Shown here: piece after piece, positions 49,601 to 57,127 of the stretch
How the letters are laid out: every line of letters starts with the position of its first letter
Position numbering within the stretch: the stretch's first letter is position 1
Source: JANNMJ01 sp031425525
GTDB taxonomy: Bacteria > Bacteroidota > Bacteroidia > Cytophagales > Hymenobacteraceae
Direction: 5' to 3'
Assembly (NCBI GenBank): GCA_031425525.1
Contig: JANPJM010000016.1
Location: forward strand, 1-64,000
Length of the DNA stretch: 64,000 nucleotides
The notes under the pieces: generated by a model
The model's database searches: none
Told to the model about the DNA's origin: nothing
What the model saw: the letters and a program-made list of their open reading frames with translations, nothing else
Program-made: the position numbers and the translations under genes

Positions 49601-51948
49601 TGCTCACCAATGGTACGGCCGTAACTCGTCGAATCGTTGAATATGGCCCTATAAAAGGCCGTAGAATACATATTCAGCAAATCCGGGTATCCAAACCCAC
49701 CATATGCCAAAAAACCGATGGCGCCGTGTCTGGGGGTTAGCACCCAGTCTTCGCCGAACGAGCGGAGCACGCCCGGAGGAGTTGGCACGAATGCATTACC
49801 CGATGCACAGCCATTCATAAGCATAAAAGGATACCGACCAACGTTGCGGTAGTTGGCCAGCGCATCCGACGCCCGCCCGACATCTATTTCCGAGGTGTTA
49901 GGCGATGAATGCCCGAAGAATGTAATGAGCGCCAACCCCCGGTTGACCTGCGCCGAGACGTTTACCTCCGTCACGGTCTGACTGGTGTTGCCGCGTAAAA
50001 TGCTGGTCACGTGCCCGCCGAAAAATACAGAGTCTTCTACCCGCCGAGCGTAGTTGGCGAGGTAACCCCGGAATTGCACCTGCTCAGACGGAACCCTACC
50101 CCCGCCCAAATGGAGTACCTCTTTGCGCCAATCGGCCAGCGGGGCAGCTTCGTGGGCGCGAACTTTATCGAGATACCCGGCTACCTCTGCGGCCGATATT
50201 GCCGCGATACGGCCGGTCGGGATGCGCGGCGCGTATTGGTCGTTGCGGAAATCGGCGGTGAATGCTATGTCGGAAGCCGGGTAGCCAAACGGCGGGACTA
50301 CACTGGTGTTGAAGAGAATGCGGAAGTTGACAATAGTAGCAAGTATGCCACTCACTGGAACAGGCTCGTGCCCCTTACCAATCAGGAACAGAAAACCCGC
50401 CGGCGCCGGGCCGCTACTCATAAAGGAAGCAAACCGACGGATGGCATTCGGCGAGGCATCGCCGTAATGGAACACATTGTAGAGTTGATCCATCACCATC
50501 GACACGGTATCGTGGCCGCCGCCAAGCGGCGAAGCGCGGTACGCCGCATAATCGCGCACGGGGCGGATGCCGCTGGTATCGGTCACCACTTGCTTGCCCG
50601 TCACGATCAGATACGCGCCGGGGCGCGGCGTCAGTACGCGCATCCCCACGGCGCGGCCGGGGGCGGGTACGCGCGGCGCGGCATCGTTGGCCACGAACAC
50701 TTGACGGGCAATGGCGCTGGGCGTGGGTACTACTACTCCCCATTGCGCACCAGCCGTTTGGCCGGTAATTCTAACTGGCGTGGTGGGGTCGGTTACGTCG
50801 TAGGCTACGGCGGCGGCAGGTGCCGTATCAAACAGCAAATACTGGCTGGCGCCACCAAGGGTGGAATCAGTGGCGAAAAGGCGGCTCTGACCACCCAAAG
50901 CATTGGGAGCGGCAGCAGCCAAGCGCGCGTAGTTGAGTCCGCTGAGGGTCGAAAAATCCGTTGCATCAGCAGCCAGAATGACCTGGAGCCCCAGCACACC
51001 GGTAGCGCTGAAATCGGAATACTGCAAGGGCACCCGCAGCAACTGATAGCCGTAGGGCGGCATCGAGGGGTACGGCGGTGTCGAGCGAATGACGGTGATG
51101 ACCTGAGCGGAGCCAGTACCCGTAATGGTCGCGATATTGACCTTAAACGGTCGCGGCTGCCAGCCCAGCGTACTCGCCACCATAATATCGGCATACGGCG
51201 TAAAGTGCGTGGAATCGAACGGGGCCGGAAGCGTGATGGTGAACGCATACCCGTTCACCGGCGGCGGTTGGACGCCAGCGGCGTTCGCATTCAGCCGATA
51301 CGCAAAGCGCGGCCCCTGAAATCCCTCGTTCTTGTCGAGCCACGGCATGGTAGCCAACGAGACATCATCGTACACTTTACCGCGCTCGTAAGCGGTTGCC
51401 AACGACTGCACCAGTTGCTGCACGTGGTGGCGCACGGGGGTAAGGCCCGTCGGGTTGGAGGTCAGCGCCGGCATTCGGCGGGTAGCCGTGCCGGGCGCGG
51501 CGATGGTGAGGAAGTACGCGGCCGTATCGGCGTAGAGCGCTCGCACCTGTGAGGCCTGCTCCGAAGGATTTTTGTACATCTCGCGCTCCAGAAGGCCGTC
51601 GTTGGGGGCGCCCCAGAAATCTACGTAATCGGCGGCGTTGAAGGTGCCGTCGGCTTCGCCCGCCACGTAAATGGCTTGCTCCTGGCCCCGGCGCCAAAGC
51701 TGGAGGCGGCGCGGATCGAGGGTGGTAAGGGGTACGCCGGCTGCTGTGAGCCACGCGTTGGTTAGGCGGTGAATGCCCCGCTGACCGACTTTGATCTTAT
51801 AATACGGCTGCCCGGCCTCGATCCATTCATTGCCGAATTTGCCGATTGGGCTGGTCTGCTGCGCATTGACCTCGGAACCGGCGCCCAACAAGAGCGCCGT
51901 CAGGAGGGTAGGCAGCAGAAAGAGACGATGGGTAAAAAGTCGGGACAT
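46621..51948 (-). CDS. C25-peptidase-domain PorU-like protein of the type IX secretion system
   Basis: 1775 aa. A signal peptide (SRLFTHRLFLLPTLLTALLLGAG) is followed by a beta-rich N-terminal part and a gingipain-type C25 domain: catalytic His in LITFFGHSSP near 679 and catalytic Cys in MNGCASGN near 713. CARDB/FN3-like beta domains follow, and the C-terminal 90 residues form a FlgD/sorting-like module (YPYPNPFSTNTRF ... YLYRVVV). PorU sortases cleave type IX sorting tails; true PorU is about 1100-1300 aa and lies before PorV, so this longer protein after a PorV-type gene fits a second PorU class better. ATG 51948 begins the signal peptide. Confidence 0.85.
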   Translation of the reverse strand: MSRLFTHRLFLLPTLLTALLLGAGSEVNAQQTSPIGKFGNEWIEAGQPYYKIKVGQRGIHRLTNAWLTAAGVPLTTLDPRRLQLWRRGQEQAIYVAGEADGTFNAADYVDFWGAPNDGLLEREMYKNPSEQASQVRALYADTAAYFLTIAAPGTATRRMPALTSNPTGLTPVRHHVQQLVQSLATAYERGKVYDDVSLATMPWLDKNEGFQGPRFAYRLNANAAGVQPPPVNGYAFTITLPAPFDSTHFTPYADIMVASTLGWQPRPFKVNIATITGTGSAQVITVIRSTPPYPSMPPYGYQLLRVPLQYSDFSATGVLGLQVILAADATDFSTLSGLNYARLAAAAPNALGGQSRLFATDSTLGGASQYLLFDTAPAAAVAYDVTDPTTPVRITGQTAGAQWGVVVPTPSAIARQVFVANDAAPRVPAPGRAVGMRVLTPRPGAYLIVTGKQVVTDTSGIRPVRDYAAYRASPLGGGHDTVSMVMDQLYNVFHYGDASPNAIRRFASFMSSGPAPAGFLFLIGKGHEPVPVSGILATIVNFRILFNTSVVPPFGYPASDIAFTADFRNDQYAPRIPTGRIAAISAAEVAGYLDKVRAHEAAPLADWRKEVLHLGGGRVPSEQVQFRGYLANYARRVEDSVFFGGHVTSILRGNTSQTVTEVNVSAQVNRGLALITFFGHSSPNTSEIDVGRASDALANYRNVGRYPFMLMNGCASGNAFVPTPPGVLRSFGEDWVLTPRHGAIGFLAYGGFGYPDLLNMYSTAFYRAIFNDSTSYGRTIGEQQLHAVELALPPLLMRNENGISMAMAMILQTDPATRIFSPAKPDYAISDTTVSLRALPGERLTARASGLQVVVRVRNYGKAIRDSVRVQVRRTYGGMPVQVVRAFQPVFYGDTLVFTLPNPPAAAAQGSNTFDVFVDYPDSVSELNEQNNRVTLTYSFPSGSVFPLFPQEFAIIPNTTPGLVGEYDQPLAQNREYTFELDTVPSFSSPILVRQLITAGRYPLWRPTLPATPGQDSVAWYWRFRPQTILPGEDSTWATSSFRHISASLGGWSQSHHGQFARDQKVSISQATPSGKWRYSPTLLRMVLRTQSGDSIWSTRRTFSVPPDGIGFNGSTGMRPTAHINVPNVFVMVFDPRDLTPVTIDDLIYNGRFPLADPSSAYGQDNGLPGFPYNMFNASGGVGTSPVRVGLATLAAIPGSMPVRYNPVLTGRVDSIAKLIERVPTGYIVALVTANRVPFDEMRAQNPVFLNALKTLGARMVDSLHSGDPYVIVGTKGGVLGSASEKTYDRSRPVFGQTVILDTSRQTNEPRGEIRSTVIGPVQQWREVVQTVRRESATSQYKLSIVPIDVNGQDGPPVPVPITPNPLNSTSSFSLMGAINPVVYPKARLVLATEDTVFRRAPQLEQWLVTYDGVPEGIVRPDSIPASALNLDAQVERGSVRLRVPFQNISTVPFRDSVTAEFSVLYATSRTPVTGMTLRRRMAALRPDALGWAAGQFVTTRLATGNYLLHVEVNPGRMQPEQYDFNNSFEAPFRVVNPNLAPLVDVAFDGQHILYGDIVAPSPVITISVRDEDKNIPLDPQNVTMKLTRPGQAMGEQIPINSPQIRIQAATATKPLLITYEPGRLADGKYRLDVQATDAAGNLAGTEAHKSEFQVINETMISNFYPYPNPFSTNTRFLFTITGKVPQNLKIQIMTVTGKVVREITKEELGTDLRVGNNAGTLPWNGTDEYGDALANGVYLYRVVVQDDTENFKSFRTAGDSKAFHKTWGKLYILR

Positions 51949-52029
51949 AGGATAGAATAGCCTAATGCGAATGCAGAGAAACCTGCAAGACACCCGCCGC
52001 CCCCAAACAAGTTGGGGGCGGCGAATGGC

Positions 52030-53139
52030 TTAGTTGAAAGAATAACCCAGGGAAACGATGATGCTCGACAGCTTCGCCGAGCCGGTCTGCGACACATCGG
52101 AGTTGGCGGCCACTTTGGAGAGCGCCAAATCGAGCGTGATGCCGCTGGTGGCCACGCCCACCCCGAAGTTGGGCTGCACGCGGGTTTTGTCGGCGCCGTC
52201 GAAGGTCTTAATTTTCTGCGCGTTGTTGACGCCCGCCCGGACATAGGCGATTTTCGCCCAGCCGATTTCCAGGCCCACGCGCGGGTCGATGCTGACGGGT
52301 TTGCCCGACACCAGCACGTTGCGCTTACCGTCGAAGGTGGCGTCGAGATCGGCGGCGGCGAGAACGGTGAAGTCTTCGCCAATGGCAAATTGGCGGCTCA
52401 CGCCCAGCACGGCGCGCGGCAAGGTCAGTTCCAGGGTGTTGCCGGGGAGGGTGTTGTTGGTTTGCGCGTACACATCGCGCAGTTCGTCGGCGTTGATCGA
52501 CCAGGCGTTGAAGGTGCTCGTGATGTCTTTCACCATCAACCCAAATTGCCAGTTGCCGCGCCGCAACTGCGTACCGGCATCGAGACCAAACCCCACGGCG
52601 TTGGCGAATTTGCCCACGTTGCGGTAAATCACCTTGGCGTTGGCGCCGACACTGAGCCCTTCGATGGCGCTCATTTTGCGGCCGTAGGAGACGATGAACG
52701 CGTAATCGGCGACGGAGAAGTACTGAATCTTGTCGTAGCGGAGGTAGCCGTACTGGTCGGCGAGGCCACGGGTATCGGCAATGTCATCGACACCCATTCG
52801 GATGACCGACACGCCGATGGCCGACTTATCGTCCAAGGGCATCGCGAAGGCACCGTAATCGTTCTTGACGATGCCCGAAAACAGCTCGGAGTGCATCAGC
52901 ACGGCGTTGAATTTTTTGGGTTGATACACCAGCCCGGCGGGGTTCCAGTAGCCGGCGGTGGGGCCATCGGCGATGGCGGCCTGCACGTTACCCATTCCGA
53001 GGGCCCGCCCGCCGACCCCGATGTTGAGAAATTCGTTGGAATACTTTGGGGTGGTGGTTTGCGCGGTGGCGGCGGTTGTGGCCGCCACGGCTACTGCCGT
53101 GAGTACCAACCCAGTCAGCGGACGAAGAAATGCGTGCAT
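52030..53139 (-). CDS. porV: PorV/PorQ-family outer-membrane barrel protein
   Basis: 369 aa. Signal peptide (HAFLRPLTGLVLTAVAVAATTAATAQ), then NIGVGGRALGMGNVQAAIADGPTAGYWNPAGL, the FadL-like N-terminal signature of PorV/PorQ, and a series of alternating beta-strands ending in aromatic GYSFN. PorV shuttles type IX cargo to the PorU sortase at the cell surface. It precedes the C25 gene by 81 bp on the same strand and is probably co-transcribed. ATG 53139 is used; the codon before it in the open frame is TTG. A tatctttac box lies just upstream. Confidence 0.85.
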   Translation of the reverse strand: MHAFLRPLTGLVLTAVAVAATTAATAQTTTPKYSNEFLNIGVGGRALGMGNVQAAIADGPTAGYWNPAGLVYQPKKFNAVLMHSELFSGIVKNDYGAFAMPLDDKSAIGVSVIRMGVDDIADTRGLADQYGYLRYDKIQYFSVADYAFIVSYGRKMSAIEGLSVGANAKVIYRNVGKFANAVGFGLDAGTQLRRGNWQFGLMVKDITSTFNAWSINADELRDVYAQTNNTLPGNTLELTLPRAVLGVSRQFAIGEDFTVLAAADLDATFDGKRNVLVSGKPVSIDPRVGLEIGWAKIAYVRAGVNNAQKIKTFDGADKTRVQPNFGVGVATSGITLDLALSKVAANSDVSQTGSAKLSSIIVSLGYSFN

Positions 53140-53570
53140 CAATTAAAGTAAAGATAAGTTTCGGCGAGCAGCGAGAGAAGCGGCGCCCCCTTGGCCTCGG
53201 CCCGACACAGCGTTGGGCAGAGTCCTAACGTTGGCACGGCCGCCTTGCGTGTGCGGTAACGAACATTTACTGGCGGCTCGTTCCGACAAAAATACGTTTC
53301 GGCTAGGCGCCAATTAGTTGCCTATGGGCTTAGCCAATGAATTTGGACGTTGAACGTCGCTTTTTGCGCGACCAATCACTGCTGGGGTGAAGGGATTTGG
53401 GGCGGAACGAGTACGAAAAGCAGGGTAACGGAACGGAACGCCAAGCTCCTGCTTGGTGTAGCCCGCCGCGCGCCAAGCAAGAGCTTAGCGTTACGTTGCA
53501 AAACAGAGCGCGGAACGCGGCGCGGCGCAGGGCGTAGCGGTGAAAGAAAAAAAAATAAATTTTTTCACCC
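53140..53570. other. Gene-free spacer with an extragenic palindrome
   Basis: No gene is supported here. Its one clear structure is an inverted repeat at 53437-53492: aacgccaagctcctgcttgg and ccaagcaagagcttagcgtt pair at 18 of 20 positions. The PorV promoter should occupy the left end, the PadR promoter and operator array the right end beyond 53570. Confidence 0.5.
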
Positions 53571-53731
53571 AGTACCTTGCATAACCGAGTACCTTGTGTA
53601 TACCTTTGTGTTGTTCAAAGAAGAGACCGCCGCCCGATTGGGTTTTTTTTACCTCCAACTACTTGGCAATGCATAGTACCCGGCTCGCTCTAGTACCCGG
53701 CGCAAGCCAGTACCCGGTTCGGGCCAGTACT
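53571..53731 (+). promoter_or_regulatory. AGTAC operator-like array phased at 17 bp
   Basis: AGTAC begins at 53571, 53588, 53675, 53692, 53709 and 53726. Spacing inside each cluster is exactly 17 bp. The first pair overlaps the promoter (-33 to spacer), the second cluster of four lies in the 5' leader, with extended similarity (agtacccggc...). The array immediately precedes a PadR-type regulator, so it is probably an autoregulatory operator; the binding protein is inferred. Confidence 0.7.
53576..53608 (+). promoter_or_regulatory. padR promoter (cttg-N21-tacctttg)
   Basis: A -33 box cttg at 53576-53579 and a perfect -7 box tacctttg at 53601-53608 are separated by 21 bases, within the Bacteroidota sigma-A spacing. 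Two AGTAC sites overlap it. The leader to the ATG would be about 180 nt. Confidence 0.65.
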
Positions 53732-53791
53732 GTGGGGTTTCATCTTCCTGAACTCGATTTCGCTTTCTCTCACCTTTTTTATACAGCCCTT

Positions 53792-54184
53792 ATGAAGGTC
53801 GAAAATACGCAGGTTCAGATGCGCAAGGGCATTCTGGAATTCTGCATCCTGGAAATCATCGGGCGGGGGCAGACCTACGCTTCCGATATGCTCGGCGAGT
53901 TGACGGCCGCGCGCATGCTGGTAGTGGAGGGTACGCTGTACCCGCTGCTCACGCGGCTTAAAAACGCCGGCCTACTCGATTACTCGTGGATTGAGTCGGT
54001 GAGCGGGCCGCCGCGCAAATACTACGTGCTGACCGACGATGGCCGCCAGTTTCTAAGCCTACTGCGGCAGACCTGGACAGAGATGGTCGCCTCGATTCGC
54101 ATCATTCAGGAACACCCGGCGGCGGCGAAAGCCCTGCCGCCCGCGCTGAGCCTGCCCACCACCGACTTCACTGAAATCGCCTAA
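53792..54184 (+). CDS. PadR-family transcriptional regulator
   Basis: 130 aa. Winged-helix DNA-binding domain (VQMRKGILEFCILEIIGRGQTYASDML, 8-34; VVEGTLYPLLTRLKNAGLLDYSWIES, wing at 44-69, PPRKYYVLTDDGRQFL), with a short C-terminal dimerisation helix. In Bacteroidota it is commonly paired with a PspC-domain gene, as here (26 bp downstream), and represses their shared operon. ATG 53792 follows the leader array. Confidence 0.93.
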   Translation: MKVENTQVQMRKGILEFCILEIIGRGQTYASDMLGELTAARMLVVEGTLYPLLTRLKNAGLLDYSWIESVSGPPRKYYVLTDDGRQFLSLLRQTWTEMVASIRIIQEHPAAAKALPPALSLPTTDFTEIA

Positions 54185-54210
54185 CTCCCCTTCTCCCCCG
54201 CTCTACCCCG

Positions 54211-56910
54211 ATGAAAAAGAGTATCAGCATCAACCTGCAAGGCCTTCTCTTTCATATTGAAGAAGACGGCTACGACATCCTCCGCCGCTACCTGGCGGAA
54301 ATCAAGCAGCATTTCTCGACTTACGCCGGGCACGACGAAATCGTGGCCGACATCGAAAGCCGCATCGCCGAGCTGTTCGCCGACCGCCTGACGCCCGGCA
54401 AGCAAGTCATCACCTTGGAAGACGTGCTGGCTGTCACGGCCCAGCTCGGCCGCGTGAGTGAGTTTGAAGTACCCACCGACGACGAAGAAGGCGCCACGGC
54501 CGGCGCGTCGGCCAGCGGTGCCGAGCAGCAGCAACGGGCCTACGCCGGACAACCCGCCGCCGACCCCGCCGCGCCGCGCCAACTCTTCCGCGACGAGTCG
54601 AACAAGAAAGTGGCGGGCGTGGCCGCCGGGCTCGGCCATTACTTCAACGTAAACCCGCTGTGGTTCCGGTTGGGGTTCGTGCTGGTGGCGCTCCTCAACT
54701 CGGAGCCGTTCGGCGATTTCGGCGACCATATCCACGTCAATTTCGGCGGCATCAGCTTCCTGACGTACATCATTCTGTGGATCGTGATGCCGAAACGCGT
54801 GGGTTTGGCGGTGGCCGGTGGCCCCGACACGCGCGGCCCTGGCGCCGGACGTAAGCTCTTCCGCGACACCCAGGCCGGTTCGGTGGGTGGCGTGGCGGCG
54901 GGTTTGGCGCACTACCTGCGCGTGGATGTCACGCTGATTCGGGTGGCGTTCGTGATTCTGATGTTCGGCTTCGGCAGCGGCTTTCTGCTCTATATCGTGC
55001 TATGGATCGTGGTGCCCGAAGCCCGCTCGCTGACCGACCAACTGGAAATGCGCGGCGAGGATGTAACGCTTTCGAACATTGCCTCCTCGGCGTCGGCCGA
55101 CCCGATTGGCGCCGGTCGGGCGCGTGTGGTGCAGGATAACCTCAGCTCGATTGGCTTGTCGGTGGCGCCGCTTTTTACGTTTCTGTTTACGGCGGTGGCG
55201 TGGTTTGCGGGGTTCATTCTGCTGGTTATCGCGGTGGCGCTGCTTTTTAGTACCAGTGTGGTGCTAGGCATCGTGCTGGGCGCGTTTCCGGACGGCGGCT
55301 GGGTACAGACCGGCGATATTCCGGTAGAACTGTTGCGCTCGACGTTGCCGGCCTGGGGCTTGGTGGCGGGGTTCGTGGCGGCACTCATCCCGACCATCGG
55401 GTTACTCGGGTTGGCGGTGCGACTGTTTACGCGCCGGCCGTTGCTGTCGGCGTCGGCGCGGCTGTCGCTATTCGGCATCTGGTTGCTGGCCATTGTGGGC
55501 GTGGCGGCGGCGGTGGGCCGAGTGAAAGTGGATTTCCGCGAGCGGGCCGAGATTACCACGCGCCAGCCGCTGGAGACGGATGCTCGCATCGTGGTGCTGG
55601 ACGCTTTGCCGCGGGAAACGTCAGAGGTGATGGAAATTGATGATTTCGCGGTGCGCCGCGCCGATTCGGGTGCCGTACCGAGCCTGAGCCTCCGCATCAG
55701 CGCCCGTGGCGCCACCACCGAAGCGGCGCGCGCCGCCGCTGAGATGGTCGAATACCTGCCTCAAGTCGCGGATTCGGTGGTTGCGTTGCCGCATAATTTT
55801 CGGTACCGCACCGGCGCGGCGTGGCGCGACCAGGAAGTCGATCTCACGCTCAACCTGCCCGCCGACCGCCGCTACCGCCTGACGGAAGCATTCACGAACC
55901 GCCTCGACAACGATGTGTACGACGACCGTTATTCGCGCGACAACAAGCTCGGGCAGCGCCTCTTCACTGTCGAAAAAGGCCGCTTCGTGCTGGTGAGCGG
56001 CCCGGCAGCGCCCGCCGTAACCGACAACGACGACGAGGAGAATAACAGCGACGGCGATAACGACATCGACCTCAATATCAACGGCGAACGCATCCATATC
56101 GACCTTGACGACGACGACCGCGACGGCTTCCGCTTGCGCGAACCCGCCGGCAACGCTGCCCAGCGCACCTGGAACGTGGAAGATTTCACGGCCCTCGACA
56201 TCGAAGGCGGCTACCAAGTGCGCATCCGCAAAGGCAGCACGTTTCGGGTGACGGCCCGCGGCCCGCAGCGCGAGCTCGACGATGCGCAGGTGCAGGTCAG
56301 AGGCGGGAAACTGGTGGTGGAGCCCGAAGACGGCTTCCGGCTCTCGCTCTGGGGCAACCGCGCGGCGCACGAGCCGGTGCTGTTCGAGGTGGAAATGCCC
56401 GATTTCAAGGGGCTGGACGTGAGCGGCGCCGTGCGCGCCGACATCGCCGGGTTCAACAGCGACCAGGAAATCACGCTCGACCAATCGGGCGCTACCTGGG
56501 TGAAACTCGATGCCCGCTCGGCGGGAGTACGCCTCGATATGAGCGGCGCCAGTCACACGCTACTCACGGGCACCACGCGCCGGCTGTCGGCTGAAATCAA
56601 CGGCGCGAGCGAGCTACGCGCCCGGCAACTTACCGCCGAAGAGGTGTCGGTAGATGCCTCCGGCGCGAGCCGCGCTACCGTAAACGCCGTGCGCGAGCTG
56701 GAAGCCGACGCCTCCGGCGCGAGCCGCATCACCTACTACGGCAGCCCGTCGCAGATTGAAGCCAACGACAGCGGCGCCTCCTCGGTGCGCCGCGCCGACG
56801 ATAATTCCAGCGCCAAAGACACCACCGACGACCGCGCCCCCGCCGCGCCCGCGCAGCCCGCCCAACCGGCGGCGCCTGCTACCCCGGCCCGGCCGACCGT
56901 CGGCACCTGA
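54211..56910 (+). CDS. PspC-domain/GIN-domain membrane protein
   Basis: 899 aa. A cytoplasmic N-terminal region (1-90, SINLQGLLFHIEEDGYDILRRYL) is followed by two PspC domains (about 128-195 and 209-270; LFRDESNKKVAGVAAGLGHYFNV and KLFRDTQAGSVGGVAAGLAHYLRV), then three or four further helices to about 435. The rest is periplasmic/extracytoplasmic: an acidic Asp-rich stretch (NDDEENNSDGDNDIDLNI, about 612-630) and a C-terminal GIN/DUF2807 beta-helix (about 650-860; DVSGAVRADIAGFNS, repeats of S/DASGASRAT). It ends in an Ala/Pro tail. The fusion of PspC and GIN modules suits an envelope-stress sensor under PadR control. Confidence 0.9.
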   Translation: MKKSISINLQGLLFHIEEDGYDILRRYLAEIKQHFSTYAGHDEIVADIESRIAELFADRLTPGKQVITLEDVLAVTAQLGRVSEFEVPTDDEEGATAGASASGAEQQQRAYAGQPAADPAAPRQLFRDESNKKVAGVAAGLGHYFNVNPLWFRLGFVLVALLNSEPFGDFGDHIHVNFGGISFLTYIILWIVMPKRVGLAVAGGPDTRGPGAGRKLFRDTQAGSVGGVAAGLAHYLRVDVTLIRVAFVILMFGFGSGFLLYIVLWIVVPEARSLTDQLEMRGEDVTLSNIASSASADPIGAGRARVVQDNLSSIGLSVAPLFTFLFTAVAWFAGFILLVIAVALLFSTSVVLGIVLGAFPDGGWVQTGDIPVELLRSTLPAWGLVAGFVAALIPTIGLLGLAVRLFTRRPLLSASARLSLFGIWLLAIVGVAAAVGRVKVDFRERAEITTRQPLETDARIVVLDALPRETSEVMEIDDFAVRRADSGAVPSLSLRISARGATTEAARAAAEMVEYLPQVADSVVALPHNFRYRTGAAWRDQEVDLTLNLPADRRYRLTEAFTNRLDNDVYDDRYSRDNKLGQRLFTVEKGRFVLVSGPAAPAVTDNDDEENNSDGDNDIDLNINGERIHIDLDDDDRDGFRLREPAGNAAQRTWNVEDFTALDIEGGYQVRIRKGSTFRVTARGPQRELDDAQVQVRGGKLVVEPEDGFRLSLWGNRAAHEPVLFEVEMPDFKGLDVSGAVRADIAGFNSDQEITLDQSGATWVKLDARSAGVRLDMSGASHTLLTGTTRRLSAEINGASELRARQLTAEEVSVDASGASRATVNAVRELEADASGASRITYYGSPSQIEANDSGASSVRRADDNSSAKDTTDDRAPAAPAQPAQPAAPATPARPTVGT

Positions 56911-56934
56911 TTTTATTTCCATACTCTGGCTGGG

Positions 56935-56966
56935 AAACCCCGTCGGCTTTGCCGATGGGGTTTTTG
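56935..56966 (+). terminator. Rho-independent terminator of the padR-pspC unit
   Basis: The stem aaccccgtcggc/gccgatggggtt has one mismatch, a short loop and is followed by ttttt. It lies 25 bp after the PspC-protein stop. Confidence 0.8.
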
Positions 56967-57127
56967 CTTTTGAAAGCGGAGGCCCGTGCGCTGTTCTCAC
57001 CCTACCCCGCACCTTATTCCCCCATGATGTGAGGCCCATTCCCGAATGATGTGATGTCGGGAACGGCACCCTGGCGGGCCGTTTGATAGGGCCCTGGCTC
57101 ACCGTGTAATCCCCCACCCGATTCCTG

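Noticed and set aside
50011..51552. Plus-strand 513-aa open frame
   Set aside because: It is antisense to the C25-peptidase gene, whose signal peptide, His and Cys motifs are on the minus strand.
46621..51948. Secreted gingipain protease
   Set aside because: The C25 domain is shared, but the very large size, the PorV neighbour and the lack of a typical propeptide fit a PorU-type sortase better.
53350..53676. Small plus-strand open frame of 108 codons
   Set aside because: It runs through an extragenic palindrome and the padR promoter and has no protein-like composition.
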